Origin: Mytilus galloprovincialis
Lineage: Eukaryota > Mollusca > Bivalvia > Mytilida > Mytilidae
Reading direction: 5' to 3'
DNA: 64,000 nt
Assembly (NCBI RefSeq): GCF_965363235.1
Contig: NC_134850.1
Coordinates: forward strand, 38,808,602 to 38,872,601
Part shown: positions 1 to 15,500 of the stretch, piece by piece
Layout: each line of letters opens with the position of its first letter
How positions within the stretch are numbered: the first letter of the stretch is position 1
Made by a program: the position numbers and the translations under genes
The notes under the pieces: generated by a model
What the model was told of the DNA's origin: nothing
The model's database searches: none
Seen by the model: only the letters and a program-made list of their open reading frames with translations

Positions 1-118
1 ATTATTCTAAAAACAAATCTCACTGATAAGAAAATTTACATTATGCAACATAAACCCTTCTGACTACAGTTTAACTGACAACCAGTTGTCTTACACAGGA
101 TTACAATTCCAACTCTAA

Positions 119-399
119 TTAAGGTGGTACCTAACACTACAGGGAGATAACTCTGTAAAGTCAGCTTAACGTTTTAATTACGTTGTGTTGTAAAGGCAAT
201 ATTAAGCTTCTCAATGATCAAAATTGGTGTTTGTCAAACTGCTATATAACCAGTGTAATTTTTCTGACAAAACGGTTGGTTCAAAATTTTTGAAATTTTT
301 ATATTTTCGTTAAAGGGTCAAAGTAAATACTTTGACAAAATTTTATAAAAATTAAACGAGCCAAATTAATTTTAGTGAAAGTGTTGGGTACCACCTTAA
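119..399. mobile_element. TTAA-flanked MITE
   Basis: TTAA is followed by GGTGGTACCTAACACT, and the far end is AGTGTTGGGTACCACC followed by TTAA: 16-bp inverted ends with one mismatch between TTAA duplications. About 273 bp inside, no coding capacity. TTAA targeting is typical of piggyBac-type elements; the family is inferred. Confidence 0.72.
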
Positions 400-448
400 G
401 GGTCCACTCAAATAACATTAAGGAGCACAAAACAGTTTTATATTTTAC

Positions 449-595
449 CATTTAGCCATCCAGTTGTTGTGCATTGGTCCTTCTGTAAAAAGTCTGTGAT
501 GCCGAGGGTGTCCATCAAATCTTTCATATCATTAGTACTAAGTTCACTGTTTATGGATAAACCCTTTTCATTCAAAAACGTATTGAAGGAAAAAT
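449..595 (-). CDS. M16 GW exon (short)
   Basis: 147 nt, phase 1-1, the shortest GW exon. It reads [18 protein letters not shown], then [16 protein letters not shown] and TTTGWLNG at donor GTAAAA. The Cys-to-GW loop is only three residues. Last exon in the window; its strong phase-1 donor means the gene goes on beyond base 1. Confidence 0.86.
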
Positions 596-3500
596 CTGCA
601 TAAAAAAAAATATCAGGACGTTTTATCATTGCTGATACCATTTTTTGAAATGCACGAAAAACAGGCTAAATAAAAGAAAAGTTAAGATAGCAAGATTATA
701 TACACGCCAGCCTACAACATGAAATTTTTTTTCTGTTTTGTGAATCTTCAGATATTTGAGTACATGCATGGTTTTGGAAGGTCATACTCCAATGGAGAAG
801 AAAATTTTCCTTGGTGTAATAAAATATGTTATTAATACTCACTTGGATCAATGAAATCACTCTTCCATTCACATATAGATTTCGGGAGAATGGTATTCCT
901 CAGAATTGGTATTGATAACATACAAGGTGAACTGGACTCAAAACAAATACTTAAATCTAATGTCACTTCATACTGTCTTTCTGTTGGATAATCTTTTATC
1001 AGTAAGCTGCAAATTAAGTATGAATGATGATTCAACAATATCTATTCTAAATAGATTATGATTTTATGAAAGACAAAACAGACAGGATTCAATGAATTTT
1101 AAAGTTGCATATGCAAATCATTATAACGCATCTGAATATCATATTGACAATGCCAGGGGCCTTGGTGGCCGAATTGTTGAAGTAGTTACTACTGTAATCA
1201 CTAGCCAGTCAACACTGAGGTTGTGAGCCCTCAGACTTCCTCCACCAACAAAAACTAGCATGGCCACCACAAAATAGCCCAAAAGTGTTGCTTCAAAGTG
1301 GCGTTAAAACACAAAAAATCAAAAATCAAATATTGACAACGCAAAATAAGAGTGCAATATTATAGTATTAATGAATGGGTGTTTTTATAATGGCCCTGTT
1401 ATATGGCCAAGGTCTGTACTAATGGTTGAGGAAGTCTGTAATGGCCCGAGGCAACGCCGAGGGCCATTACAGACATCTGAGGCCATTATTACTCGGAACG
1501 AGGACATATAACAGGGTCATTATAAAAACACCCATTTCTTAATACGTTTATTAACCAACTGAACAAAAGTGTATGTGTTGCTGCCAACTTGATGTACTCT
1601 CCTCCTTTTTTAATTATAGTTTAGTTTGAAAAATAATAATTTGAACTTCACCATGATAAAGCTTTAAATATACCAAATATCCAAGATATTAAGTTGAAAG
1701 AAGTTATGTGTTGAAAAACAGGATGAACAGTGATCTGGCCCTTTATATGGTTCTTTAATGTTGGTTGCTGGTTACTAAATTAAATAAAATACAAAAAGGT
1801 ATTATGCTCTTTACAACTTAATTTATTAAAAACCCTAACTGAGCTTAATACAGACAAACTGGGCATTAATACAGGGCCATTACAGAAAAAAACAGGGCCA
1901 TTACAGAAAATATGTAATTTTTAATAAACAGTCATTTTTGGCAATAATGTACTTAGTTGGTTAATAAAACTCTGTATCAACTTTTCCTGGTTGTCTTCAT
2001 TTAAGAAATATAATGTTGAAAGCAGTTCTATGATGAATTTTAAATACTGATACCAAGTCAGTTTTTTTTATGAAGCTTGATAGTGGGTAAGGTTGACTGA
2101 CAGACCTCGATATCTTTGGGTTATTGTATACTGAAGTTGCTATCATAATAATGATGCAAGTCATGTTGACTTATTTGAAAATCTTTTTGCTTTTTTTTTT
2201 TTATCAATTAGTTTTTCCATAGACAGGGCAAAAATGTAAAACATATGGTAAAGTTCTTCAGTTGAGGGCCACAACTATTATAAGACTGAGAGCTTTGATG
2301 TGAATAGACAGTAGGTAGATCGATTAACTTTGAACGATGTCTGCCCCTGTATTATTTTCTTTATCTAAAGCAGTTTTGAAGATGTCATAGACAAAACTTG
2401 CACTTTAGGTTAACTTTTAATTATACAAACTCACTCTAGTCCCACAAGTCCAAACAGTTTGATATGTTCCTGTTTGTCATAGTCATAATCAAAGAGACTG
2501 ATGTTAACAGTAAACTTTTCTATCCCTATGCTCATCCTTTTGTTACAGGGATCCAGTGTAAGATATGTATTAATTGATCTGCCAATCATTTCAACAGTTG
2601 TACAGCAGGTTATTCCAGTACAGTAGTCATAGAGATGACATGCAGTAGACTTGTCCAGCTCTACCATTGTTATTTCTTTCTGACAGCCTTCGAACAAATA
2701 AAAAAATAAGAATTAATAATTTATTTTTTATAAATAATTGTTAAATAATACAGAAACTGTAATAAGTGCATTTGTCATCTTTGAAATCAAATTATGTTAC
2801 TTTTATAATCTTAAGGTAAATCTTGAAAGAGTTCTGTAAATATATAACACACAGATGTGAGTGCAAGAATATTTATTCCACAGAAAGGCATCAGAAAAAT
2901 CAATTCAATTTTACAGTTTAATTCAAAATTTCAATATTTGTCATTCTCACAAAACGTGTTTTACCCTGCTGCATTTTTACAACTGTACAAAGTCAGGAGC
3001 TCTGACCTTTTGTTAGTCTTGTATGTTTTTAATTTTAGTTCATTCATATGTTTTGGAGTTGAGTATAACATCCATTTTTACTGAGCTAGAACATATTTTT
3101 ATTAATGGGCCAGCTGAGCCTGTCTCTGGGTGAGGGATTTTCTTGCAGCTTAGAAGACCCATCGGAGGCCATTGGCTGTTTTTTGCTCTTTGACCCGATA
3201 GTTGAATCTTTGACCCGATAGTTGTCTCTTTGACATATTCCCTATTTCAAATCTCAATTTTTTAATTGATTCATTGCAATAGATAGTAATGATAAATCAA
3301 AGCACTGTAAGCGCTGTAGGCAGTTAACCAAAAACCAAGGCAAACGTAATTATGAAAACTGTGGCAATGTTGCTTCAATTTTTTTTTAAGATTTTTAAAA
3401 AAGAACAAACATTAAACATTCATATATCATGTATATTGTACATGTATTTTCATTTAATGAATTAAGCATTAAGGCAAAAAATTCATATTTTATCAAGGTT

Positions 3501-6500
3501 TTCAAAAGCAACACATATATCAAGTATATGTTTTTCATGGTCATGAGTCTGTAGTGGTACAAGTTCGCAATGATTGCAGTTGTTCTAGTTGATAGTTAAC
3601 GTTGGTATTAGTTGACTGTTAGTAGTTCAAGTTAACTATAGTACAAGCTTGTTTAAGTATGAATGGACTTGATTCCCTTGAAAGAAAACTGAGATTGTTT
3701 TCTACAGTACAAAAGTTATGAGACCCAAATCAGACAAATGAATACTACAGGGATCAAAGGTGGGGTCTAACTGACCTGCCCATAGTAAATGTAAATGACC
3801 CTCACCTTCACCCTAAATTCATTGTGTAATTTTTGGAAAAAAATGGCAGGCAATTATAAAACAGTTGGTCAAACATTCTTGGGCTTGATATGTTTTCCTA
3901 AAAATGAGCCATATCAAAATGAAAAATTTTTATAGGACCCAATATAATTAAGGTAAATTCTTTAAACCTACTCACTTTTTTCCATCACTAAAATTTTATA
4001 ATAAACATGAAATAATTGTAATATAATGCTGTTACAGTCTCCCAAATAAAGCTCCCACAATTATTCATTCCCATGGTAGCCTGACATTGGGCAAAGTCTA
4101 GTACACATTGGTTAAGTCTAGCAAAGTGATATGCATATGTGACGCCTATGAGATTGACCTTGAATGTCATTCAATCTTTTAGAAATGACAAACAGGAATG
4201 AATATGGTTTATGGGTTGGTATCTCAATATTTTACAAGTTCTCAAAACACACACAAGAGGGGTGGGGTGACCCTAGTGACTACTCCTATATTTCATTTGA
4301 TTTTTTCCATTGTCCCATACATGAATATATATGGTTTAGGGGTGGGGATCTTAACCGTTATCAAGTTTTTAAAGGGGATGGGGTGACCCCAGTGACTTCC
4401 CCTATATTTCATTTGATTTGTTATATTGTCAAATACATGAATATATATGGTTGAGGGTGGGGATCTCATCTGTTTCCAATTTATCAAACAGGAGGGGTTA
4501 GGTTGACCCTAAGAACTCTCCCTATATTTCATTTGATTAGTTTTTTTGTCCCATACATGAATATATATGGTTTAATTAAAAGGTGGGAATCTCGACTGTT
4601 TACAAGTTCACAAACAGCCAGGGTGGGGTGACCGCAGCGACTTCCCTATATTTTATTTGATTTAGAGGTGGGGATCTCAACTGTTTCCAAATTCTCAATC
4701 AGGAGAGTTGGTGTGACCACAGGGACTCCCCCATATTTAATTTGATTTTTAATAGTCCCATACATGAGTATATATATATATGGTTAAAGGGTGAGGATCT
4801 AGACTGATTCCAAATTCTCAAACAGGAGGGTGTACAGTGACCCTAGGGACTCCCTTTATAATTCATTTGATTTGTTATATTGTTTCATACATGAATATAT
4901 ATGGTTTATGGTTGGGGTCTCGACAATTTTCAAATTCTCAAACAGGAAGGGGTAGAGTAGCCCCATGAACTCGGAGTCTCCACCTATATTTCATATGAGA
5001 GGGGGTAGGAGGGGTCCTGATCCTGCGAAATCCAGGGCTTAAAAACACCAAAATCCCGAAATCCCAGGCTTAAAAACACGAAATCCTGAAGTCCAGAAAT
5101 TCGAAAAATGAATTCCCTGATCCCGAAATCCCGAGCCCCGATAAAGGTCCTATCCCTCCTCTCATTTGATTTGTTATGTATTGTCCCATACAAGAATGTA
5201 TATGGTTTAGGGGTGGGGATCTCGACCGTTTCCAAGTTCTCAAAAAGGAGGGGTGGGCAGTGTCGGATCCAGAAATTTCACAAGTGGGGGCCCACAGAGG
5301 GATGTAAGAGGGGGCCCGCTCCAGTGATTCCCTATATAAGCAACCAAATTTTTTCAGAAAAGGGGGGCTTTCCTAAATCCGCCTCTGGTGGGGTGACTGC
5401 CCCTATATTACACTCGATTTATTATATTGTCCCATACATGAATATATATGGTTTAGGGGTGGGGATCTTGACCTTTTCAAAGTTCACAAACAGGAGGGGA
5501 GGGGTGACCCAAGGGACTCCCCCAGTATTTCATTTGATTATTTATATTGTCTCATACATGAATATATATGGTTTAAGGGTGGGGATCTGGACTGTTTCCA
5601 AGCTCTAAAACAGGAGGGGTGGTCACCCTAGGGACTTCCCCTCTATTTCATTTGTTTAGTTATATAGTCCCATACATTAATGTATATGTTTGAGGGGTGG
5701 GGATCTCATCCGTTACAAAGTTATCAAACAGGAGGGGGTAGAGTGACCTAAAGGACTCCACCTATATATCATATGATTTGCTTACATTCAGGTATCATAT
5801 AATCTAGTTGCTCTATTTGTGAAAATAAAGTAAGAAACTTCCAGCTATTTTAAATGACCCTTCAAAATTGAGAAAAAAATACCCATTGAAATTGCAGGAA
5901 TATGTCTAGACTTTAAAAGCATCTCACATGCATTATCAACATTTATCACTGATAAAGAAAATTTATACTGTCACCAGGAACATATTTATTGTAAGATATA
6001 CTGTTCCCAGCCAGGGACATATATACACATGTATATATGTCTCTGTCCCAGCTGTCACATTCTATTGGATTTTGACATTAAAATTTGTCAAAAAGTAATT
6101 TTGAGTTTCTGTACAAAATATTTTCTGCTTTTTCTTTCTTTAACATATATCTTTTGGTTTTCAATTCTTGTGTTTATATTTATATTCCATGCATAGATGT
6201 ATTTTATCACCTGTATGGAATTTTTTAGTTGAATCTTCTGGAATCGGATTCAATATTGTAATTGGCATCCATTTGGTTTCAATGTTGTTTTTGTCAGTCA
6301 GATACGATTTTACTCGAATTTACACATTATTTGTCAGCGATTTCCTATATAAAGCTAGCGGTTGAACAAAATGAACATCGCTGTCATGAATAATAATGAT
6401 GAAAATAAGTTTTGAGATCGTTTATTTGGAGACTTTTGTAAAAAGGTTTGCAAAGTTATTTATTATTTTCTTTCAAGTGGCATGTCGGGCGTAGTTAGTA

Positions 6501-9500
6501 ACCAAGTCGAAAGTCCGACTGCAAAAGTGGAAGGTCGCGGACCTCGGATCACCGATCACCTCAAACCCCTGTTTACATATTGAAAAGATACGGAAATTTC
6601 GTCTTCTAATTTAAAATTGCTGCCAACAGTATGAATTTTAATAGACTACTGACCTAGTTGACTAGGTATTGATGACAAACAATATTCCTACGACTTTTGC
6701 CATTTGGGAAATCTAAACTACCTGTCTTTAGAAATTTTCGGCGATTAAATATTTCATACATTTGTTCTTTGACATCTTAGCCAAAAGCTCAGGGGATAAA
6801 CTACATAAGGATTCCTAATGTGCTCTACTTCCTACGTGCAACTTCAAAACTTTTGGATAAATCACCGATTATTTAAGGTTTTTCTGGTCATATTTTTTGT
6901 AATCCAGAATTAAAAGTATAAAAAAAACTGTTCAATTAGTTATAAATAACATACTATTCAGCTAGATAATAACAATGGCACGTATTTCAGCATTTATTGG
7001 GTAGAACAAATCTAGGGTGCTCGCATAAGGCAGCTTAACTGCCTAAAAATACCAACCTATGTTCCATCCTTTCTTTCTTGGTAAATAAGGTAAGTTGTCG
7101 ATATCACACTGATTCTCCAGTAGAAATGGGGCAACACCAAGTTCATGAAGAAGCACTGATGTTATGTATGTAGAAAGTTGTATACCATTAAAACTTACTC
7201 CCTTCTGTGAAATGAACTCAGTCAGTGAGAAATCTATAATAACACATAAAAGGAGTATTACATGAAGTTCTAAAGAAAAGAAAAGGAAAGAAACATAACA
7301 CTTAAATATATTATGTGCATTTAAAAAAAAAAAAAACTTTTCAGGTAACTCAGATGTTACCATCAGTTAAGGATAAATTTATCAAAATCTAAATTTAAGA
7401 GAGATATAACTTTTGTGTATAAACATAGTGCATAAACATAAGAAGCATAAATGTTAAATTATTACAAAAGGTTAAAAATTATTACATAAATAATTTATAA
7501 AACATATCTCACTTGGCATTATAAATCCAGCATTCAAGTTACAGGCAGGTTTAGGAAGTCGAACATCTTTCATTAATATTTGATCAATTTCACAAGTAGC
7601 AGCTGATTCTAAACATACAGAAACATTTACGCTGAATACAACTACACCATCACTGGTCAGATCATCTATTATAAAACTGAAAAAAAAGTAACATACACAT
7701 ACATACAGAAATTATACAAAAGGAAAATGAACTTGCAAAATTCACAATCATCTGCATTTTTAAAATTAGTTGTAGGAAGTTTTTTTGAATGACAAAATGA
7801 TGCAGTATTTATTTCACTTTCCTCATTTATTTTATAGATTAAACAAGGATGTGTACAAAGTACACGGATGCCCCACTCGCACTATCATTTTCTATGTTCA
7901 GTGGACTGTGAAATTTGGGTAAAAGATAAATATAATAATATGGCATTGAAATTGGAAAGATCATAGCATAGGAAACATGTGTACTAAGTTTCTAGTTGAT
8001 TGGATCTCAACTTCATCAAAAACTACCTTGACCAAAAACTTTAACCTGAAGCGAAGCAGACAGACAAACGGATGCACAGACCAGAAAACATAATGCCCAT
8101 AAATAGGGCATAATATAAGAGGATGTGGTGTTATTGCCAATGAGTCCAAATGAAGCAGATTTTAAAGCAAGCAATGGTCACCGCAATGTCATGCCTTTAA
8201 TAATAAGCAAAAGCCATACTGTATAGTGAGACACAAACACCAAGAAATGACAAAAGCATGAAATAACTCAAATAAAATGCTAAACAGCCCTATTTATGAC
8301 AAAACAATAAATAAATAACAAACATGTCTACTAACGCTTCTTCAATCTATTAAAATTATGATACTAAAAGTGGGCCATCTTTTTGTCTATATATTTTATT
8401 GCTATATTTACCTCAAATCAAGAAATCCATACAGTGAAAATTTCTTCTTCGATCCATATTCATAATCAACTAAGGTATATTCCAGTGTAACTTCCTCCAT
8501 TGTAACAGTTAGTTGATAGTTACACATATCTAGATCAACAACAGTGTTCACCGTGATGTTTAGCAGTGGGATATCTGTACAGCAGTATATAGCTGTACAT
8601 TTGTCAGGAATGTAGCAGGATGTATGGTTAGATATTGGTTCTTCTAACACAATAGTTGCTTTTGATGAACAATCTGGAAAATTTCATACATTTGAAACTT
8701 TTAAATACATGTAAAAAGTTCCTTCTATATTAAAGTAACATAGAAAGAACATACCTGCCAACTTTTCAAAATGAAAGATGGTTCTTATAGTCCTACAAAA
8801 CCTTCAAGGGGGCCTTCAAATATATTCTAATGAAGTTTTTTTGGTTTCTTCATGCTTAAACAAGCTCATAGCCATTGTTAAATTAATTGTTTTCTTTAAA
8901 ATAGTGGACTCAATTGCTCTTACAAAATTTTCAGTGGGGAGCCTCCATGGGGGAAATCCCCAGCAAATAGTGACAGTTGGCGGGTATGAAAGAATATCAA
9001 TACAAAGTTAATGTGTTCATGTGATAAGAGCGTACTAATTACGCTCTCAAGTATAGTAGAACAACAAAATTAATTATTTCACAAAATAAAATTTTCTAAG
9101 GGCATAATTTGTTATAACAACCATATCCACTGTCTACATAAATTCAATCTTTCCTTGATCGTTAGTCATGAACAATTCAGAATATTTACAATCAATCTAA
9201 GTCGTAAAATTTTTTTTATGAACTGACTGCTGAAAACTTTTAAAGTAAAAAGTAATCTACCATTTGACCATCCATTATTGTAAACTGTAAAAGGTGCTGC
9301 ATTTCTGTCACAAGATGGAGACTTCAAATAAGATGAAACTCCAAGCGCCTCAAGTACTTCTGACACTGCCATCTGATAAAGCTGAGTCAGTCCTTTTTCT
9401 GACATGTATTCAGAGATAGAAAAATCTGGAGATAAACATGAAAATAGATAATTCTTAATCATACAACTTCATCAAGAACAAAACACAAAAGAGTTTGGCA

Positions 9501-12500
9501 TCTCTGTACAAATCTGACACTTCAAAAAAATGCTTTTATTATAACTTAAAAGAGAAGTCTGATTTTTTTGCCTTCTACTTTTTGCTGAAATGCTAAACAG
9601 GAATACTTAGAAGTGGTGCATAAAAACAGTAAATTAGTTTATCTTCTTCATCTTGTATTGTTTTGCTCTTTAATTCTTCTGTGAACAAGAATGTGTCCCC
9701 AGTACACGGATGCCCCATCCGCACTATCATTTTCTATGTTCAGTGGACCATGAAAATGGGGTTAAATCTCTAATTTGGAATTAAAATTAGAAAGATCATA
9801 TCATACAGAACATATGTACTAAGTTTCATGTTGATTAGACTTCAACTTCATCAAAAACTACCTCGACCAAAAACTTTAACTTGAAGCGGGACAGACGGAC
9901 GAACGAACGAACGGACGGACGAAAGGACGGACGGACGAACAGACGCACAGACCAGAAAACATAATGCCCATAAATGGGGCATAAAAAAGAAACTTCAAAG
10001 TATTAAGATTGGTATTAACAGATTTTTTTTCAAAACCATATTCATTCACAAATACATATAGATCAAATTCCTTCAGAGAATTTTACCTGGTATTTTAAAT
10101 GCTTTATCCCAGTTGCAGACTGTTTTTGGTACTCTATTTTTATCAAGAATCTGGAATTCTTGACAAGGTCCATTATATTCCAGACATATCCCAATGATCA
10201 TAGAAATAGCATATTGTTGTTCAGCATAAAAGTCATCTATCAAATATCTAAAAACAAATTAGAATATATAGAATTTAAGTTTGATATGAAATAAACAGGA
10301 ATATGTGCTTATAGAACATAATGGGCGCCAACACTATCTAATTTCCCTGTTTTCAGATTAATCAAAGTGCTTGTAAGCACGGAACGGTAAAGATTGCTTC
10401 AATTTATCAGTGGGAGGTACAATTAAATATTGCATTGGTTGTAGTTGATTTAAGAGCAATTTTAGACAAAGAAAGATAACTCAAATTTGAAATGACTTCA
10501 ACAATGACATCATTTATATTTTTAGAACAGATATAAGATTATTGCACCTTGCAATAGTTATGTAATTTTCTTGACAACTTCAAACAAAGACATTTCAACT
10601 GATCAAAACACATTCTAGATCCCCAATCAATTTAGCTGTTCTACCTAATGCTTTAAGAAACCACCAATTCTATAGTCTTTGGAAAGATTTTCTACGTATC
10701 AAAGTCAGGACCTCAGATAGAAAAAGAAGAACTGTTAAAAGCCAGTGGCGGATCTAGAAATTTTCATAAGTGGGGGCCCATTTGCTGCCTAAGAGGGGGC
10801 CAGCTCCCATCACGCTTCAGTGATTCCCTATATAATCAACCAATTTTTTTTCTCAAAAGCGGGGGGGCCCGGTCCCCCTGCCCCCCCTAAATCCGCCTCT
10901 TAAAGCTAATCAAAGTCAGTTTAAATACCGGAAAAGAAAGCATTAAGTCAGCTCTTGTACTGAACAAAAATCAAATTAAAGACCTCAGATGAAAAATTGT
11001 TAAAAGAAAATAAACCTTACTTTATCTTGAATACTCCATACAGATCCATTTCTTCCCATTGGCCCCAATGATAACTTTCCAACAAGATATCCATATCTAA
11101 TCTCTCTATTCCAAACTTTATAACATAGTTGCAGGGATCAAAGTTAACAAAGAAATATAAAGATCTGTCAATTAAGTCCACATCAAGACAGCATTGGACA
11201 TTGTTACAACTGTCATCTAAGTAACATGTTATAACAGATGTATCAAGGCGAGGCAGTGCAATGGATGTTGATCTACAATCTGTAGGAAAAAAATACATGC
11301 AAACAGTAAAAATCCCTTTTTTTTCACATTTGCATATTATAAGCTGATTTGTGGTTGGTACAACAAAACCAAAATGCAAGAATGATACAATCAAGTATTG
11401 TATAGCAATTTTATTTATGCCATATTTTATGATATAATTGATTTAATTTTCTACAAATATTTCACCCAGATTTTTCAAGCTTATAATACTACTATTAGTA
11501 CTTTGGATCAATCATTAAATGGACTAAGGACAAAATGTATTATCTTGGATAAATGCATACAAAAATGCTTACTATCTTATACATCTTAGTTCAAGGTTTT
11601 CCTTTTAAAACAGTATACAAGAAACTTGAAAGCCCACAAATAGTAATGAGTTACAGTATTACCTGTGCTCCAACCTTGGTACTGGGCAGCAAATACAGAG
11701 CTTGGATCATGTCGACTGCATTGTTTCTCCTTTAGAAAAGGTGCTATACCAAGTGTGTCCATTAACATCAAAACAGCATTTGTAGACAATTTTTCAGATA
11801 AGTCTATATTCATATTACTGTACCATTCTGATATCGACCAGTCTGGAAACAAAAGGATATGCAGATGGCTCAGTGATACAATGCATTGAATTTAGGAATT
11901 ATTGCAATGTTTTATTTTTAATGAAAAGTGAACAATGGGACAAAAGACAGCTGGCTGCCTAAGAGAGGGACACTCCCATCACACTCCAGTGCTTCCCTAT
12001 ATAATCAACCATTCCCCCCCCTAAATCCCCTCTGTAAAGAACCTGTGTTGATCACTTTAATGTCTTTGTGAATCTTCAACAATAGACACCCTAACACATT
12101 GTAGACTTAAATATTACCCTTAAATATAGTTCATGACAAAAATCTTTTTGTTGTTGATCTTTTATTGATAAACATATATATATTTGTTTAAAGTTTCTGT
12201 CAAGAATTTGTTGTCAAAAAAACACCAAAAAGGTAGTAACTGGTATTTTAAGGCAATAACTTTTTCAAGAGTCAATTGTTTTAATGTCTGATATTGTAAA
12301 AGCATAAACACTTACCATGGTTACTTTACAAGCACAGGAAGCAATCACTCCTTATTCTAAATATTTTTTAAACATTTTGACCGCTGGATGTTCAGCAATA
12401 AGAAATCAACCAAAAGAACATTATCTTGATATAACTTACTTTTATTCAGAAATCCCTTTGACAGGCCACAGTGTACTTTAGGCAATTCAGTTTTAGAAAA

Positions 12501-15500
12501 TATTGTTGTTTGAAAAGCACAAGGTCCTCCATCATTAAAACAAACTTTAAAATCCAGATCTATGTAGTATGCAGATAAACCATTAAAGTCTGTAATTTTG
12601 TAACTGTAAAAAAACAATTAAACATTTATTTCTTGTTTCATATCATGTAAGTTCAAAAACAAACTTGCATTTTATCTTTTGCATAAATAGTGGTGGATCC
12701 AGAACTTTTCCTAAGGGGGGCCCGCTGACTGACCTAAGAGGGGGCCCGCTCCAGTCATGCTTCAATGATTCCCTATATAATCAACCAAATTTTTCCCACA
12801 AAGGTCACTGCATATTCTTGTTAAACAACCCTATTTTCTGTCGACATAAAATGTTATTTTCAATTCAAAAACCAGTACCACAACGTTTATCAATTAATAA
12901 CTGACATCGTACTATAAATTAGGCCACAAAAAAAACCATTTGAAATGATTGCAAGAACGAGTCTGTTGTCTTGATATGTAATTAACTCTCACTCTCTGTT
13001 CAAAGTATCTAAAAACAGCTGGAAGTAAATGTCTGGCGGATACCAAAAGTGCTCACAAATTACAACTCATTAGCTCAACATTTTAAGGCTGCAGACCAAA
13101 TAGGAAAATTGTTCAGTATTTTGAAGAAATTTTTGGATGAATGAATGGTAAAAAAGACGGACAGAAGGACAACCAGATTGTAATATAAACCCCACTTTTA
13201 GAGAGTGGGTAAAATCATTTCTTTTTGCACATGCATTACAAATAATACTAACTCGCCAATGTCTGACCAAGTAGTATGAAAAAGGCCAAAGGCTACCAAT
13301 GGGTCTTCAAGACAGCGAAAATAAATTCGCACCCAGAGGAGGTCTTCAGCTGGCCCCCAATTTAATAAAAATAATAATTTAATAATTGATAAAATATTTG
13401 CTCACTTACCTTATTTCAATCACTTGTCCAATATGAAATTCTTTTTGGATGCCAAATTCAAAATCCATTAGAAAAAATTCATATTGAAACTTTTCGATGC
13501 CAATTTTAAATGTATAACTGCAAGGATCTATTGTAAGGAAGAAGTTGATATTTCTATTGATAAACCCAATGTGTGCACAACAGCTTAATCCATTACAAGT
13601 GTCATCTAAGTAGCATGATATGGAATCTGGTAGGTTAGGAAGGTTCACATCTGATGTGCATTCTAAAAAAAAATAATGTTGAAATAATGTTCAAGACAAT
13701 TACTTTACAATTCAAAACATAGCAAGTATTTCAACTTGGTTTCAAGAAATTCAAATTAGAACAGAAGCAGATATATAATAAAAAACAAATTCTTCAGAGA
13801 ACAATTGAAGGTCTTTCCCACTCGAAAATAAAAATGAAATTTAAAAAACGATGTTAGAAAATGTCACTCCGTGTTGAGGTAATGTGGTAAATCAAACTGA
13901 TATAAAAAAAAAATAAGATTAATAGGTTTATGCAGAAGACTTAATTGTTTTATAATGAACCAGAAAGAATTTTTAGCAAAGGTCAAAATCTAGAATGTCA
14001 AATTGACCTTTGACCTTGACCTAATTTTGAGGTCATAGGTCAGTGATCTCAAAGCAAAAGACCCCAGGTCAATCACTTGTATGGTTGTGGAGAAATACTG
14101 ATTTCAAATACAAAAGGGGAGAAAACTCCTATCAGGGTTAACCAAAACTCTTCGACTTAAATAGGTTGAAGTTGTGCCTTTTTGTTGTAAACAGATATTT
14201 GGCAAACACATCATATCATTTAATGTCACAGTTTCTTTGGAATAACGATAACAAGCAAAATTCAAAATTTATTACATGACCTTGACCTCAATTTCCTTCA
14301 AATGGACCAAGGACTTCATATCAAAAGACTGTAGGCCTCTACGACTTATAACGTATGAATTTATCCAACATATCGCCAGTCTTAAATTTACAAAGGGAAA
14401 TAATTCCTATAAGATGTCACTCAAGTCAAAATTAACCAAATCATTCTTAAGAGTAGACAAAGAAAAAAAAAATAATCAGAAGAAATACAAAAGGTCTTTC
14501 CACGAAAAGTGGAAAGACCTAATGAAGTAATTTAAAAAAAAAATCATCAGCCTATAATAAGACCACATCATTCTTTGATATAGATTTATCTTTCAAATGT
14601 GTGCACATAGAATTACCTTATACATCTATTTTTAACAGATTGTAGCTGACCATGGTTTTCTCAGACAACTGTCTTTTGCTTAAAAACAGACACAACCAGG
14701 AAATTCTGATTGGTTACTCCCTCTAATTATACAAGTTGCTTATTTCATTCTTTTTTAATTAAATACATTGTAATACCTGAATTCCCTCCATTGCTACTTT
14801 CAGTTTTGTATTTACTACTAGACAGGTCACATGTTGGATTCCACAGATAACTGGCTAAATTCAGATCTTCAATAAGCTGTGATGCCAGGACTGAGGGTAA
14901 CTTTGTTAAGGAACTAAGTAGTCCTTTATTATCCATCCAATTACTTATTTGGAATCCTGAAATACAAATTTTTATTTTTTTGTGTGTATTTAACTCGAAT
15001 TTTTTCATATTTCTAATCCTAACTATATAAGAATTAAAGGTACTCTGTTAATGTGACAACAAGCTAACATTATACAAAAGACATAAGAAACTAAATCTTT
15101 TGATTCATATATCTCTGTGATTTCTTCAATAAAATTCAGCTTTTGTTAATGCAACCATCCAAATCATATTAATTAGCACTATGCACAAAACAGTATAATA
15201 TGACCAACGAAATATAAAGTGCCCAAAGGCAAAGATGGATAAACATATAATACAGTAGACTCCGGCCAATCGGATACCCAAAATGTCAGCTAAAAATATC
15301 TGATTGTCCGATATATTCAATTAGCCGATGAACGTATATTCCTCCAATTTTTTTTTCAAAATTGACAGACACAACCCTAAGATACCAATTGCTATTATAG
15401 CTGCTTTATTAATGGAAATTTGTAACTAATCTCATTGTTTTTTCAGGTACAAGTTCGGATAATTCGGTTGATTGAGTAACAGATCGATCAGTTGATAATA

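Larger units (their letters stand above)
4190..5780 (+). repeat. Diverged ~117-bp tandem array
   Basis: About a dozen diverged copies of a unit containing CATACATGAATATATATGG, GGGGTGGGGATCTCGAC, CAAGTTCTCAAACAGGAGGG and GGGACTCCCCCTATATTTCA. The spacing between copies is 116-120 bp. Two smaller elements interrupt it. Short ORFs across it are by-products of the repeat. Confidence 0.8.

Noticed and set aside
5108-5608. 166-codon ORF with [11 protein letters not shown] repeats
   Set aside because: Product of the ~117-bp tandem array with two insertions; not a gene.
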